64,000 nt of DNA. Origin: Maritimibacter dapengensis (GTDB lineage Bacteria > Pseudomonadota > Alphaproteobacteria > Rhodobacterales > Rhodobacteraceae). The translations under genes were made by a program, and so were the position numbers. The stretch lies in contig NZ_JAHUZE010000002.1 of NCBI RefSeq assembly GCF_019218265.1, positions 1,054,001-1,118,000 of the forward strand, read 5' to 3'. Under the pieces are notes generated by a model. It saw only the letters and a list, made by a program, of their open reading frames with translations. It had not been told where the DNA came from and ran no database searches. Positions 26,608-35,524 of the stretch are shown here, piece by piece (positions within the stretch are counted from its first letter, which is position 1; each line of letters opens with the position of its first letter).

Positions 26608-27246
26608 ATGCGGCTTTTTTGGGCTTTATGCGGCATGGCGTTCGGACTGACCGCCTGTGTCCAGCATGAGTATGGCACCGCCGTCGCCTATCTTCGCCAT
26701 GTCCATCCGAAATACGAGGTGGTCATGCCGGCCTCTGCACCGCCGATCTCGCAACAATTCATGTATGAAAAGGCCGGCGGCGGACCCGGTCACCGAGGGC
26801 TGGACGTGGCTGCCTCAGCCGGAACGCCCGTGCTGGCCGCCGCGCCGGGGCGCGTGACGATCAGCATGTACGAGCCAGCCTACGGCAACCGCGTGGTGAT
26901 CGAGCACGGCCCGGACGATACGGGGCGCAAGGTGCAGACGCTTTATTTCCATCTCGATAAACGGCAGGTCGAGATCGGCCAAATGGTCGCGCGCGGTCAG
27001 CAGATCGGAACGCTGGGTGAGACCGGGTTGTTGTCGTCGTTCCCGCATCTGCACTTCGAGTATCACAGGGAAACCGCGCCGGGGGCTCGGACCAAATCGG
27101 GCAACAACTGGTGGCAGGGGATCGAACAGCTCGACCCCAATGCGTTCTGGGTCAACGGTCCGGGGCGCGTCACATGTGCCCCGGTGGACAGAGCGCCCGC
27201 GCACAAGATCACCTATCCGGTTGTCTGCCGCAGGAACCAGAGCTGA
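26608..27246 (+). CDS. M23 (LytM) family peptidase lipoprotein
   Basis: 212 residues. A lipobox LTAC (Cys17) follows a short hydrophobic leader. The LytM domain has the zinc ligands of HRGLDVAAS (His62, Asp66) and HLHFE near residue 150, so the active site looks complete. M23 enzymes cut peptidoglycan cross-bridges or act as activators when degenerate; here all motifs are present. The start at 26608 has a GGGGGGA ribosome site and the lipoprotein leader; the longer open frame overlaps the preceding gene. Confidence 0.85.
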   Translation: MRLFWALCGMAFGLTACVQHEYGTAVAYLRHVHPKYEVVMPASAPPISQQFMYEKAGGGPGHRGLDVAASAGTPVLAAAPGRVTISMYEPAYGNRVVIEHGPDDTGRKVQTLYFHLDKRQVEIGQMVARGQQIGTLGETGLLSSFPHLHFEYHRETAPGARTKSGNNWWQGIEQLDPNAFWVNGPGRVTCAPVDRAPAHKITYPVVCRRNQS

Positions 27247-27307
27247 TCCAACATGGCCGGGCGTTGTGCCGGGCGCTTTGAATGTGCCACGTCCCGAACC
27301 CGACCGC

Positions 27308-28846
27308 TTACCGTGCCTTGAAAATACCTCCGAGGATACCGCGCACGATGCGGCGGCCGGTCGTGCCTTTCAACTCCTTGATCACGAGTTTCGTGACCTC
27401 CGAGCCGAACTGCGCCCCGATCCCCTGGTCGGATTTCTTCGAGGCCGTTTTCGTGCCGGAATATCGTCGGGCCTTCGCATATTCGCGCGCTTCCTCTTCG
27501 GCGGCCGCTTCTTTGGCTTCGGCCTCCTCGGCTTCCTTCGCAGCGGCTTCTGCCCGTGCTGCCAGCATCTCGGCCGCGGACTCCCGGTCCAGTTCCGTCT
27601 CGTACTTCCCGGCCACCGGAGACTTCGCGATGGCCGATGCCCGGATCGCCGGATCGACCGCGCCCAGGTGTGAGGAAGGCGGACGAACGAGCGTGCGTTC
27701 GACGATCCCCGGCGCGCCCTTGCTCTCAAGAAACGAGGTCACCGCCTCACCAACGCCGACGTCGCGGATCGCGTCCTCGGTGGAGAAGCGCGGGTTCTCG
27801 CGGTAGGTTTCCGCCGCCTGCCGCAGTTCCTTGCGGTCCTTCGCGGTGAAGGCGCGCAACGCGTGCTGGATGCGATTGCCGAGTTGGCCGAGAATGTCGT
27901 CGGGCACGTCCGCCGGATTTTGCGTGATGAAATAGACGCCGACCCCCTTTGACCGGATCAGCCGCGCGACCTGCTCGACCTTGTCCACGAGCGCCTTGGG
28001 CGCATCTTCGAACAGAAGATGCGCCTCGTCGAAGAAGAAGACGAGCTTTGGCTTGTCGGGGTCGCCTACCTCCGGCAGGTCTTCGAACAATTCGGACAGG
28101 AGCCACAGGAGGAATGTCGCATAGAGTTTCGGCGCGCCCATGAGCTTGTCGGAGGCGAGGATCGAGATGCGCCCCTGCCCGTTCGGGTCCACCGCCATAA
28201 GGTCGGCGAGTTCGAGCGCCGGTTCGCCGAAGAGCTTTTCGCCGCCCTGGTTCTGAAGCACCAACAGCGCACGTTGGATCGCGCCGACGGAGGACGTCGC
28301 CACGTTGCCGTATCTGAGCGACAGGTCATCGGCGTTCTGCCCGACCCAGACCAAAAGCGCCTGAAGGTCTTCGAGATCGAGGAGCGGGAGGCCCTGCTCG
28401 TCGGCGACATGGAAGGCGATGTTGAGCACGCCTTCCTGCACATCCGTGAGTTCGAGAAGCTGCGACAGAAGCAGCGGCCCCATCTCTGACACCGTTGTTC
28501 GGATCGGGTGGCCCTGCTCGCCGTAGAGATCCCAGAATGTGACCGGGAACGCTTCGTACACGAAATCGTCGAAGCCGATGGTTTGACTACGGCTCTGGAA
28601 CGCTTCGTGCAGCTTGTGATCTTCGGACATGGCACCGGCAAGCCCGGACAGGTCGCCTTTGACGTCGGAGAGGAAAACCGGCACGCCGGCCTTGGAAAAC
28701 CCTTCTGCGAGGATCTGGAGCGTAACGGATTTGCCGGTCCCGGTGGCGCCTGCGACAAGCCCGTGTCGGTTCGCGTATTTGAGTTTCAGCCCCTGCTTGG
28801 TGGCGTAATCCTCGCCACCCCCGCCTACGAAAATCGCATCTTCCAT
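27308..28846 (-). CDS. HerA-like ATPase (DUF853, YjgR type)
   Basis: About 512 residues. Walker A GATGTGKS (33-40) and the Walker B-like strand '[16 protein letters not shown]' identify a HerA/FtsK-type ATPase; the rest is DUF853. '[33 protein letters not shown]' is a hallmark of this group. The C-terminus has an Ala/Glu/Lys-rich coiled segment before a basic end. HerA proteins move DNA, but the role of the DUF853 branch is unknown. Three in-frame ATGs exist (28900, 28858, 28846); the last has GGTGGG just before it and matches the usual N-terminus. Confidence 0.85.
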   Translation of the reverse strand: MEDAIFVGGGGEDYATKQGLKLKYANRHGLVAGATGTGKSVTLQILAEGFSKAGVPVFLSDVKGDLSGLAGAMSEDHKLHEAFQSRSQTIGFDDFVYEAFPVTFWDLYGEQGHPIRTTVSEMGPLLLSQLLELTDVQEGVLNIAFHVADEQGLPLLDLEDLQALLVWVGQNADDLSLRYGNVATSSVGAIQRALLVLQNQGGEKLFGEPALELADLMAVDPNGQGRISILASDKLMGAPKLYATFLLWLLSELFEDLPEVGDPDKPKLVFFFDEAHLLFEDAPKALVDKVEQVARLIRSKGVGVYFITQNPADVPDDILGQLGNRIQHALRAFTAKDRKELRQAAETYRENPRFSTEDAIRDVGVGEAVTSFLESKGAPGIVERTLVRPPSSHLGAVDPAIRASAIAKSPVAGKYETELDRESAAEMLAARAEAAAKEAEEAEAKEAAAEEEAREYAKARRYSGTKTASKKSDQGIGAQFGSEVTKLVIKELKGTTGRRIVRGILGGIFKAR

Positions 28847-28904
28847 CCCACCGACCATGACCGCCTGCCCTTCCATTCTCGCGACGTACGCAGGAGACAA
28901 TACA

Positions 28905-29008
28905 TTTTTAACCTTTCGATGCCAGTCTCAAGGCGTCCGGACGGTCTGACCTGTTCGGACGACTTCCTCCCTGTCAGACTGCCGCGCGCTTCGGTGCGCG
29001 GCTTTTTT
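28905..29008 (+). ncRNA. Candidate small RNA with C/U-rich loop
   Basis: The region ends in a strong terminator (28981-29008) and contains GTCCG...CGGAC arms around 28936-28960 and the single-stranded-type motif CTTCCTCCC (28962-28970), which is complementary to ribosome-binding sites. The 5' end is not defined and no clear promoter was found, so the extent is a guess. Inferred from an orphan terminator only. Confidence 0.35.
28981..29008 (+). terminator. Intrinsic terminator without an upstream gene
   Basis: GCCGCGCGC-TTCG-GTGCGCGGC stem (one G-U pair, TTCG tetraloop) followed by six T. On the minus strand it lacks a T-run, so it does not serve HerA; it must end a rightward transcript. Confidence 0.8.
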
Positions 29009-29122
29009 CGGGGTTGCCCCCCAAAATCCCAATGAAAACATGGGTTTTAGGCGCAAGTTAGTAGGCGTTGAGTTTGTAATCTTATAGCTGTTGACCGCTG
29101 CGACCTTCTGTCGTAGCGTCCC

Positions 29123-29196
29123 GCCATAAGTCGGCCAGTCCGGCAGGGAGAAAACAAAACGGAGAGGGTTCGCGCACGCGGGCCCTTTTCCTTTTC
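29123..29196 (+). ncRNA. Second candidate small RNA
   Basis: TTGACC (29091-29096) followed after 17 bases by TAGCGT (29114-29119) is a possible promoter; a short G/A-rich RNA containing GGCAGGGAG and CGGAGAGGG would then end at the terminator at 29166-29196. No ORF lies in between. An 8-bp hairpin (29097-29117) overlaps the promoter. Inferred from context; no family recognised. Confidence 0.3.
29166..29196 (+). terminator. Second orphan intrinsic terminator
   Basis: Stem GGGTTCGC / GCGGGCCC (8 pairs, two G-U) with a 4-base loop, followed by TTTTCCTTTTC. It faces right and has no gene between it and the previous terminator. Confidence 0.65.
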
Positions 29197-29365
29197 AAGG
29201 TCTTTCTTGCACGGCACCGGCGCACAGAGGCCCCGTTCAGCGAACGATCCGGACCCGGCGGATTATTGCAGGGTCACATGCGAAGGGGGTGGATTTGGGG
29301 CTGACCTGTCCAGATCGCCATGCTAACCACGCCCGGAAACTTCTTCAGGACCGAAGGGAATGAAA

Positions 29366-30058
29366 ATGTCAGATATCCTGAAACCGCTCAGCCTCGTCGC
29401 ATTGGTTGCGCTCGCTGCGCCTGCCTTCGCGCAGGATGCGACCGAAGGCGATGCGACGGAAGCCGAACAGACCGAGGCACCGACGGAAGAGGCACCGGCT
29501 GCCGGTGCGGAAGCAAGTGACGAAGCCCCGGCGACTGCCGGCTCCAGCGAGCCGCAATTGGGTCAGCCGGTCGGCATCGAGGAATATGTGGACGACGTCT
29601 TCGGGGACTGGGAGCGCGCCTGCCTGCGCATCCCCAACAACGAGGAAGACGACCCCTGCCAGATCACGCAGCTGCTTTATGACGGCAACAACGAAAACCC
29701 GGTCGGCAAGTTTTCGGTCGGGAAACTCCCGGAAGAAATGGAAGCGACCGCCGGGTCCGCGATCATTGTGCCGCTCGGCGTGAGCCTGCAGGACGGTCTG
29801 ACGATCTCGATCGACGGCGGTGCGGCCAAGAAATACGGGTTCACCAGCTGCGAACCGATCGGCTGTGTCGCCCAGTTCGGGTTCACCGAAGCGGAAGTGG
29901 CCGCGCTCAAGGCGGGCAGTTCGGCGACGATCTCGGTCGTGCCGGCCAATGCCCGCGACCAGCGGGTCGAGATCCCGGCGTCCCTGTCCGGCTTCACCGA
30001 CGCGTTCAACTCGCTCGTTCTGCCGGTTCCGCCGGAGGCGCCGACCTCGACCGAGTGA
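29366..30058 (+). CDS. Invasion-associated locus B (IalB) family exported protein
   Basis: About 230 residues. A signal peptide ending AFA-QD is followed by an acidic Ala/Glu/Thr-rich linker (about 25-65) and an IalB domain containing 'FGDWERACLRI', 'DPCQITQLLY', 'VPLGVSLQDGLTISIDGG' and 'GFTSCEPIGCVAQFGFT' with paired cysteines. IalB proteins are periplasmic or envelope proteins named for Bartonella erythrocyte invasion; the roseobacter role is unknown. Two ATGs lie six bases apart; the second (29366) has GAAGGGA at proper spacing, the first (29360) touches it. A strong terminator follows. Confidence 0.85.
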   Translation: MSDILKPLSLVALVALAAPAFAQDATEGDATEAEQTEAPTEEAPAAGAEASDEAPATAGSSEPQLGQPVGIEEYVDDVFGDWERACLRIPNNEEDDPCQITQLLYDGNNENPVGKFSVGKLPEEMEATAGSAIIVPLGVSLQDGLTISIDGGAAKKYGFTSCEPIGCVAQFGFTEAEVAALKAGSSATISVVPANARDQRVEIPASLSGFTDAFNSLVLPVPPEAPTSTE

Positions 30059-30082
30059 TCGGGGCGTTCGAACGCTGAAGAC

Positions 30083-30118
30083 AAAACCGCCGCTGCCTTC
30101 GCAAGCGGCGGTTTTTCT
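30083..30118 (+). terminator. Intrinsic terminator of the IalB-family gene
   Basis: 12-bp stem (AAAACCGCCGCT / AGCGGCGGTTTT) with a 9-base loop, T-run on the plus strand and an A-run on the other side, so it could also stop the convergent ketoacyl synthase transcript. Confidence 0.85.
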
Positions 30119-30133
30119 TTGACTGATAATCTC

Positions 30134-31342
30134 TCAGGCGCGGGTCAATGCAAGGACCGCGTTCATTCCCCCGAACGCGAAGGCGTTCGACAAGGTGGCC
30201 GTCACCTTGGCCTGCCTGGCCCCGCCCGTGACGATATTCAGGTCGCAATCGGGATCATGTTCGCGCCACCCCGCATTCGGGGCGATGACGCCTTCGTCCA
30301 GGGCGATAAGGCAGGCGATCAGTTCGACCGCCCCGGTCGCTCCGACGAGATGCCCGTGCATGGTTTTCGTCGACGACACCGCGATGTCATCCGCAAGGCG
30401 CCCGAAAACCGAGCGGATGGCCGCAGTTTCGACCTTGTCGTTGGCGCGCGTCCCTGTTCCGTGCGCGTTGATATAGCCGACGTCTGACGGCGCAATCCCG
30501 GCGTTCTGGAGCGCGCGTGCCATCGCGCTGCCCGCGCCGTCCTGCGATGGCATGACGATGTCGCCGGCATCGGACGTCATCGCCGCACCCGCCACTTCCG
30601 CAAGGATCGTCGCGCCGCGTGCCCGGGCATGGTCGTAATTCTCGAACACGAAGACCGCCGCGCCTTCGCCTTGAACCATCCCGTCGCGGGTCGCGCAGAA
30701 GGCACGGCATCCGGTTTGCGACATGACCCGCAACCCCTCCCACGCCTTTATGCCTCCGAACGTCAGCATGGCTTCGGTGCCACCCGTCAGCATCACGTCC
30801 GCCAGCCCCTCGCGCACCATCGCCGCGGCCTGCGCCATCGCGTGGTTCGACGAAGCACAGGCCGACGACACCGAGAACGACGGACCGCGCAGCCCGAATT
30901 CCATGCTGAGATGCGCTGTCGGCGCGTTCGACATGAGGCGCGGGACGGTGAAGGGATGCACCCTGGTCTTGCCGCCCTGATACACGGCGCGAAAAGCGTC
31001 GTCCTGCGTCTGCATGCCGCCACCGGAATTGCCCAGCACGACGCCCGCCCGCCGGGACAGATCATCGTCGAAAGAAAGCCCCGCCTGCCCGATGGCTTCG
31101 CGGGCAGCGACAAGAGCGAAATGTGTGAACCGATCATAGAGCGACAGCGATTGCGGGGCGAACCGGGTGGCCGGGTCGAACCCCTGGACCTGCGCACCGA
31201 TCCTGACAGTCAGTCGCTCGACATCCTCCAGTTCGAGCGGCCCGATCGCGATGGTGCCAGATTTCATCGCCGCGCGGGTGCTCGCAACATCGTGGCCCAA
31301 TGGATTGATGGTTCCGGCACCGGTTATGACGACACGTGTCAC
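30134..31342 (-). CDS. Beta-ketoacyl-ACP synthase (FabF/NodE-like)
   Basis: 402 residues, full-length KAS II type. Catalytic Cys162 in VSSACASSNH, His294 in NAHGTGT, Lys326 and His331 in STKTMHGHLVGATGAVE, and the glycine-rich end 'SNAFAFGGMNAVL' are all present. It elongates acyl-ACP by condensation with malonyl-ACP. Its only partner here is the acyl carrier protein encoded 13 bases upstream, the pairing also seen for NodE-NodF and for special lipid synthesis. It is not next to the fab cluster, so a specialised acyl product is more likely than bulk fatty acid synthesis. Confidence 0.9.
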   Translation of the reverse strand: MTRVVITGAGTINPLGHDVASTRAAMKSGTIAIGPLELEDVERLTVRIGAQVQGFDPATRFAPQSLSLYDRFTHFALVAAREAIGQAGLSFDDDLSRRAGVVLGNSGGGMQTQDDAFRAVYQGGKTRVHPFTVPRLMSNAPTAHLSMEFGLRGPSFSVSSACASSNHAMAQAAAMVREGLADVMLTGGTEAMLTFGGIKAWEGLRVMSQTGCRAFCATRDGMVQGEGAAVFVFENYDHARARGATILAEVAGAAMTSDAGDIVMPSQDGAGSAMARALQNAGIAPSDVGYINAHGTGTRANDKVETAAIRSVFGRLADDIAVSSTKTMHGHLVGATGAVELIACLIALDEGVIAPNAGWREHDPDCDLNIVTGGARQAKVTATLSNAFAFGGMNAVLALTRA

Positions 31343-31355
31343 GCGCGCCCCGCTC

Positions 31356-31631
31356 CTAGGCCGCCTGCTGTTCGACCAGGTTGCGCACGGTTTCGATCAC
31401 GGCGGACACCGTCGAAAGGTCGGCCCCGCCCGCCGCCGGATCGTTCGCGTTGAACGGCACGGAAATGTCGAAGCACTCTTCGATCGCGAAAATGGTCTCT
31501 ACTGTTCCCAGGCTGTCTAGCCCGAGGTCGGATAGCTGCATGTCGAGGCGGACGCTGGAGACACCGACGAGCGCTTGAGCGGCAAGAATGCCGATCACCT
31601 TCTGCGCGATATGGTCGTTCAGGTCTTTCAT
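31356..31631 (-). CDS. Acyl carrier protein (specialised, NodF-like context)
   Basis: 91 residues. The phosphopantetheine attachment site is Ser40 in GLDSLGTVE, followed by an acidic helix (TIFAIEECFDI) and a region 'VPFNANDPAAGGADLSTV' longer than in housekeeping AcpP. It precedes the ketoacyl synthase in one operon. The divergence from AcpP and the dedicated synthase suggest a separate acyl chain, for example for a lipid, siderophore or signal; the product is unknown. Confidence 0.88.
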   Translation of the reverse strand: MKDLNDHIAQKVIGILAAQALVGVSSVRLDMQLSDLGLDSLGTVETIFAIEECFDISVPFNANDPAAGGADLSTVSAVIETVRNLVEQQAA

Positions 31632-31702
31632 GGCTCTGGCCCCAATCTACCGTGTTCGGGGGGCTGTGTGCCAGCCAAATGCAACAGCGGTGTGATGACA
31701 CG

Positions 31703-31732
31703 AAAAAACCGGCGACCCGTCTGGCCGCCGGT
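31703..31732 (-). terminator. Intrinsic terminator of the L,D-transpeptidase gene
   Basis: On the minus strand, ACCGGCG / CGCCGGT stem followed by TTTTTT, 21 bases after the transpeptidase stop. Confidence 0.8.
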
Positions 31733-31752
31733 CTATTCCCATCACCCTACGA

Positions 31753-33366
31753 TCAGCTGTCGAGTGCGCGCAGCGATACGCCGCGATATTGCAGCACCGA
31801 CCAGATCTTGGCGTCCCGGCCATACATATCGTCGCGGTAATTCATGTTGCCCTGCGTATCCGTGAACGCGGTGCGATAGACCAGGTGAACCGGCACGCGC
31901 TTTTCAAGTTCGACCGGGGTTTCGGCCCCTGTCGCCTGCACGGAATGGAAGAAGCCCTTCGGATCAGGCTCCTGCGCCGCGAGCAGCGCATAGGCGAAAT
32001 CGAACGGATCGCCAAGGCGGATACACCCGTGGCTGTAGGTCCGCACTTCCTGCGCGAAGAGATGCTTTGTCGGCGTGTCGTGCAGGTAGATGTTGTACTT
32101 GTTCGGAAACAGGAACTTCACGAGCCCCAGCGCATTACGCGGCCCCGGAGGCTGCCGCATGTTGAACGGAAAGCTGCGGCCATAGGCGTTGAAATCAATC
32201 GCTCCACGGCTCACGACCCGCCCTGCGGCATTGGTGATCTGGAGATGCCCGGCCGCGCCCGGGTTGCGCTTCATCGCCGGGAGATACTCGTTCATGATGA
32301 TCGAGCGCGGGACATACCACGACGGGTTGATGACGATACGCTCCATTTCGTCGGAGAATTCCGGCGTGCGGTGCGTCGCGATGTTCTTGCCGATGACCGA
32401 GCGCGTTTCGAATGTGACTTTGCCACCGTCGACGATCCGGGCCGTATACGTCGTCAGGTTCACCCAGATGTAACGCTCGCCACGGTCGACGTTCATCCAA
32501 CGCTCGCGCTCCATTGCGACGATGATGGATTGCAGCCGCGCCTCGACCGAAGCGTTGATCTCACGCATGGTCGCCCCGCCAGCCACGCCGTCGGACGTCA
32601 ACCCATGCCGTGTCTGGAACTTCTGCACGGCGCGCTGGATGTTCTCGTCATAGGTCATGGTCGCAGAGCGATCCAGGTAGCCCATCGCGACGAGCCGATT
32701 GCGCAACGCGACAACGGCCTGGCCGCTCTGTCCCGGCTCCAATGCGCTGACTTGCACGGTCGGACCCCAGCCCCCTTCGGCCCGCACACGCTCGAGACGC
32801 AGTTTTTCACGCATCAGGGCCGCGTATTCCTCGGACCGCGGCGGAAGCGACCGAAGATAGGGCGCCGGCGCGGATTTCGAAAACTCCAGCAGGAGCTTGG
32901 TGCCGTCACGATGCGGCACTTCCCGCTTGATGCCTTCGTCGATGCTGGCAGGTTCCGTGATCCCGGAATTGATCTGCTTGCCGTATCGCAGGAACAGTTT
33001 GGACAATTCCACTTCGACCCGGCCAAGGTCGCGCGGACTGTCAATCGCACGCATCTCCGCCTCGAGTGCGGTCGTGTCGTAGTCCGGAAGCGGAAGCCCG
33101 TGGTCGTCGGCATGCTGGATCGCCTGGAACAGCGCCAGGATACGCGCCTGTTGTTCTTCGGACCCATCGGTCCAGAGCGGAGCATAGCCCGACTGGCGAT
33201 AAAAAGCAGCGACCTCTTCGTCGTTGGCAGCAGCTTCGGCAACCGCCTGAGCAAAGGCCGTCACCTTGGCCTGCGCCGTTGCGGGTGTTGGCGCAATAGC
33301 CGTGAAAGTCGTGATAATCAGTGCGTAAAATGCAAATGCACTGAAGCGGAGCAGCGTGGAAGTCAT
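31753..33366 (-). CDS. L,D-transpeptidase (YcbB/LdtD type)
   Basis: About 537 residues. A signal peptide (ending ATAQA) is followed by the YcbB scaffold region 'FYRQSGYAPLWTDG', a peptidoglycan-binding domain ('LRNRLVAMGYLD...AVQKFQTRHGLTSDGVAG') and a YkuD catalytic domain with HDTPTKHLF and SHGCIRLGD, the nucleophile being Cys448. Such enzymes form 3-3 cross-links in peptidoglycan in the periplasm. The start at 33366 has GAGGGATGGG upstream. It faces the DUF882/MepK-like gene; in E. coli ycbB and ycbK are also neighbours. Confidence 0.9.
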   Translation of the reverse strand: MTSTLLRFSAFAFYALIITTFTAIAPTPATAQAKVTAFAQAVAEAAANDEEVAAFYRQSGYAPLWTDGSEEQQARILALFQAIQHADDHGLPLPDYDTTALEAEMRAIDSPRDLGRVEVELSKLFLRYGKQINSGITEPASIDEGIKREVPHRDGTKLLLEFSKSAPAPYLRSLPPRSEEYAALMREKLRLERVRAEGGWGPTVQVSALEPGQSGQAVVALRNRLVAMGYLDRSATMTYDENIQRAVQKFQTRHGLTSDGVAGGATMREINASVEARLQSIIVAMERERWMNVDRGERYIWVNLTTYTARIVDGGKVTFETRSVIGKNIATHRTPEFSDEMERIVINPSWYVPRSIIMNEYLPAMKRNPGAAGHLQITNAAGRVVSRGAIDFNAYGRSFPFNMRQPPGPRNALGLVKFLFPNKYNIYLHDTPTKHLFAQEVRTYSHGCIRLGDPFDFAYALLAAQEPDPKGFFHSVQATGAETPVELEKRVPVHLVYRTAFTDTQGNMNYRDDMYGRDAKIWSVLQYRGVSLRALDS

Positions 33367-33684
33367 CCCATCCCTCAGGTGAAAACGTTTCTTCGTGATA
33401 AGCGCAGTTTTGCACAAGGTCGCAGTGAGGGAAATCACAAACCCGACATCTGGTATCGGAACAGTCAACGCACACAAGGGTGCGGCAGTTTGACCACGGT
33501 TTACCTCCTATTGACGACTATTCAGCAGAATCATGCCGAAATCACTTGATTCGTTCCCATCTGCAACAGTCCGGGCTTGGCGCACGAATCGAGTTGTGCC
33601 ATAACGCGCATATCGCTTGTTGAAGAATGCGAAACAATTCCCGTAGAACCTTGCGGGGCAGGCAAAATACTGGGACGTGGGACA
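33367..33684. promoter_or_regulatory. Divergent promoter region of the ldt and DUF882 genes
   Basis: A 318-base gap with no credible ORF. TTGACC (about 33492) and TTGACG (about 33513) are possible -35 boxes for the rightward gene; no clear -10 box could be assigned. Common control of the two peptidoglycan genes is possible. Confidence 0.35.
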
Positions 33685-34254
33685 ATGGATATGGCAAACT
33701 CCAATGGCATGAGCCGCCGTGCTCTGCTGGGCGTTTTTGCGGCGACCGCCGTTACCGCAGCACCGACTTTCTCCAAAGCAGCTGGTTTTCTCCGCGGATC
33801 TGGCGACGTTCGCCGGATCGCGATGTACTCCGGGCGCACCGGCGAAAGCATCAACACGATCTACTGGATCGAGGGCGAGTACATCAAGGAAGCCCTTGCC
33901 GAAATCAATCATTTCTGGCGCGACTGGCGCACGGATCAGGTGTTGAACATCGACACCCGCACGATCGACATCACCGCCGCAGCGCATACGCTTCTCGACT
34001 CGAACGAACCTTACATGTTGCTGTCGGGCTATCGCTCACCGAAAACGAACGCCATGTTGCGCTCGCGCTCGCGCGGCGTCGCCAAGAACTCGCTCCATCT
34101 GAAGGGTCAGGCAGCGGATCTGCGGCTGAAATCGCGCTCGGTGGGGCAGATCTACAAAGCCGCCTGCGCCTGCAAGGCTGGTGGCGTCGGCAAATACTCC
34201 GGCTCGAATTTCGTGCATATGGATTGCGGAACGGTCCGCACCTGGGGCAGCTGA
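33685..34254 (+). CDS. DUF882 (MepK/YcbK-like) Tat-exported peptidoglycan endopeptidase
   Basis: About 189 residues. The leader contains SRRALLG (10-16), a twin-arginine signal. The domain carries 'LLSGYRSPKTNAMLR', HLKGQAADL (His138, Asp145) and 'NFVHMDCG' (His178), the zinc ligands of M15/DUF882 enzymes. E. coli MepK cleaves 3-3 cross-links made by L,D-transpeptidases, so the facing gene supplies its likely substrate. The ATG at 33685 has GGGACGTGGGA upstream; the frame is open from 33577 but the signal peptide decides the start. Confidence 0.88.
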   Translation: MDMANSNGMSRRALLGVFAATAVTAAPTFSKAAGFLRGSGDVRRIAMYSGRTGESINTIYWIEGEYIKEALAEINHFWRDWRTDQVLNIDTRTIDITAAAHTLLDSNEPYMLLSGYRSPKTNAMLRSRSRGVAKNSLHLKGQAADLRLKSRSVGQIYKAACACKAGGVGKYSGSNFVHMDCGTVRTWGS

Positions 34255-34279
34255 CCTCCTGAAAAGCTTGTTGAAAATG

Positions 34280-34303
34280 CCCCGGCCACAGGCCGGGGTT
34301 TTT
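34280..34303 (+). terminator. Intrinsic terminator of the DUF882 gene
   Basis: Perfect 8-bp stem CCCCGGCC / GGCCGGGG with a 3-base loop and five T. Confidence 0.9.
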
Positions 34304-34403
34304 CGTTCTACGGGCGTCACGTGAACACGAAGGCGCGCCCGTGGCGGCATTGTATCGTGTCGGACTCCACGCTATTTGACCTCCGATCAAGACGCGAGCC
34401 GAC

Positions 34404-35141
34404 ATGAAACCTTTTCTGATCCTGCAATTGCGACCGGAAACGCCCGCGTCGGACAATGAATTCGAAGCCTTCCTCGCCAAAGGTGCCTTGTCGGCGGATC
34501 GGGCGCACCGCATCCGGCTCGACTGTGAGGACCTTCCGAGCGATCTCGACCTGTCGCGATACGCCGGCGTCATCGTCGGCGGCGGCCCCGGTTGCGTGTC
34601 CGACGCGCCGGAGACGAAACATCCGGTGGAGAAACGGATCGAGGACGCGATCCTCGGCCTCATGCCCGAGATCACCGCACGCGATCACCCGTTCCTGGGT
34701 TGCTGCTACGGGATCGGCATTCTCGGGCATCACTTGGCGCCCGGCTCGGTGTCGAAAGAGAACTTCGGCGAGCCGGTCGGCGCGACCTCCTGCCACATCA
34801 CCGAAAATGGAAACAATGATCCGCTGCTCGACGGGGTGCCGCGCGATTTTCGCGCGTTCGTGGGGCACAAGGAGGCGTTGCAATTCCTTCCCGAGGGCGT
34901 CCGTCAACTCGTCACATCCGGCCCCTGCCCGCATCAGATGGTTCGCTACGGTCAGAACGTATACGCCACCCAGTTCCACCCCGAACTCGACAGCGATGGA
35001 TTGGAAACTCGGATCAACATCTACAAGCATCGGGGCTACTTCCCACCGGAAGAGGCCGACGCGCTGATCGCGAAAGGCCACGCCGAGACCATCGAGGCCC
35101 CGGCCCGGATCCTGCGAAACTTCGTTGCGCATTACGGCTGA
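34404..35141 (+). CDS. Class I glutamine amidotransferase-like protein
   Basis: 245 residues. The nucleophile elbow is [11 protein letters not shown] (Cys101) and the His/Glu pair is in [10 protein letters not shown] near residues 197-199, so a full Cys-His-Glu triad is present. Stand-alone proteins of this kind (GuaA-N-like) hydrolyse glutamine or gamma-glutamyl compounds; the acceptor partner is unknown. It lies alone between the DUF882 terminator and tRNA-Arg. Whether it acts on glutamine, gamma-glutamylputrescine or another amide cannot be decided. Confidence 0.8.
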   Translation: MKPFLILQLRPETPASDNEFEAFLAKGALSADRAHRIRLDCEDLPSDLDLSRYAGVIVGGGPGCVSDAPETKHPVEKRIEDAILGLMPEITARDHPFLGCCYGIGILGHHLAPGSVSKENFGEPVGATSCHITENGNNDPLLDGVPRDFRAFVGHKEALQFLPEGVRQLVTSGPCPHQMVRYGQNVYATQFHPELDSDGLETRINIYKHRGYFPPEEADALIAKGHAETIEAPARILRNFVAHYG

Positions 35142-35170
35142 AGACCAAAGCCGGCGATGGAAGATGCAGG

Positions 35171-35247
<77 letters not shown>

Positions 35248-35356
35248 GTGCCCGCGCGGTATAGGCGAAGCCAAATCGCCCCGCAACCGAAATTCGAACC
35301 AGGGAAAACGGCGAAATTCGGCACATCAAACTTCCCCTGAACGGCATGTGTCGAGA

Positions 35357-35401
35357 TTTTGCGGCAATTGCCGGCGCTGCCGTCATTCACCGGGGTGCGA
35401 C
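35357..35401 (+). repeat. Degenerate direct repeat, left copy
   Basis: TTTGCGGCAATTGCCGGCGC followed by GTCATTCACC and GCGAC. A second copy occurs at 39486-39539 on the same strand with two mismatches in the 20-base core and ten extra bases before the identical GTCATTCACC. The copies bracket the HxlR-to-oxidoreductase block. Confidence 0.5.
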
Positions 35402-35524
35402 ACCGGAGGCCGGCAGAAATGGAAGTCAGCAAGATGTAGCTGACGCACATTCGAGCTTCGGAACCAGTGCGCACAGCGTTCGTCCTCGCATTCCCGGCAT
35501 TCTGTCCTTTTCAAAGGCCGGCCA

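Larger units (their letters stand above)
28859..29365. other. Gene-free interval with two plus-strand terminators
   Basis: No protein gene is seen between the HerA-like gene (leftward) and the IalB gene (rightward). The stretch contains two intrinsic terminators that face right, and no ORF upstream of either. HerA's own promoter probably lies near 28910-28935 on the minus strand (TTGAGA followed after 17 bases by an A/T-rich box). Candidate RNAs are listed separately. Confidence 0.6.

Noticed and set aside
31789-33549. 586-codon open frame antisense to the L,D-transpeptidase
   Set aside because: Shadow frame of a gene with intact catalytic motifs.
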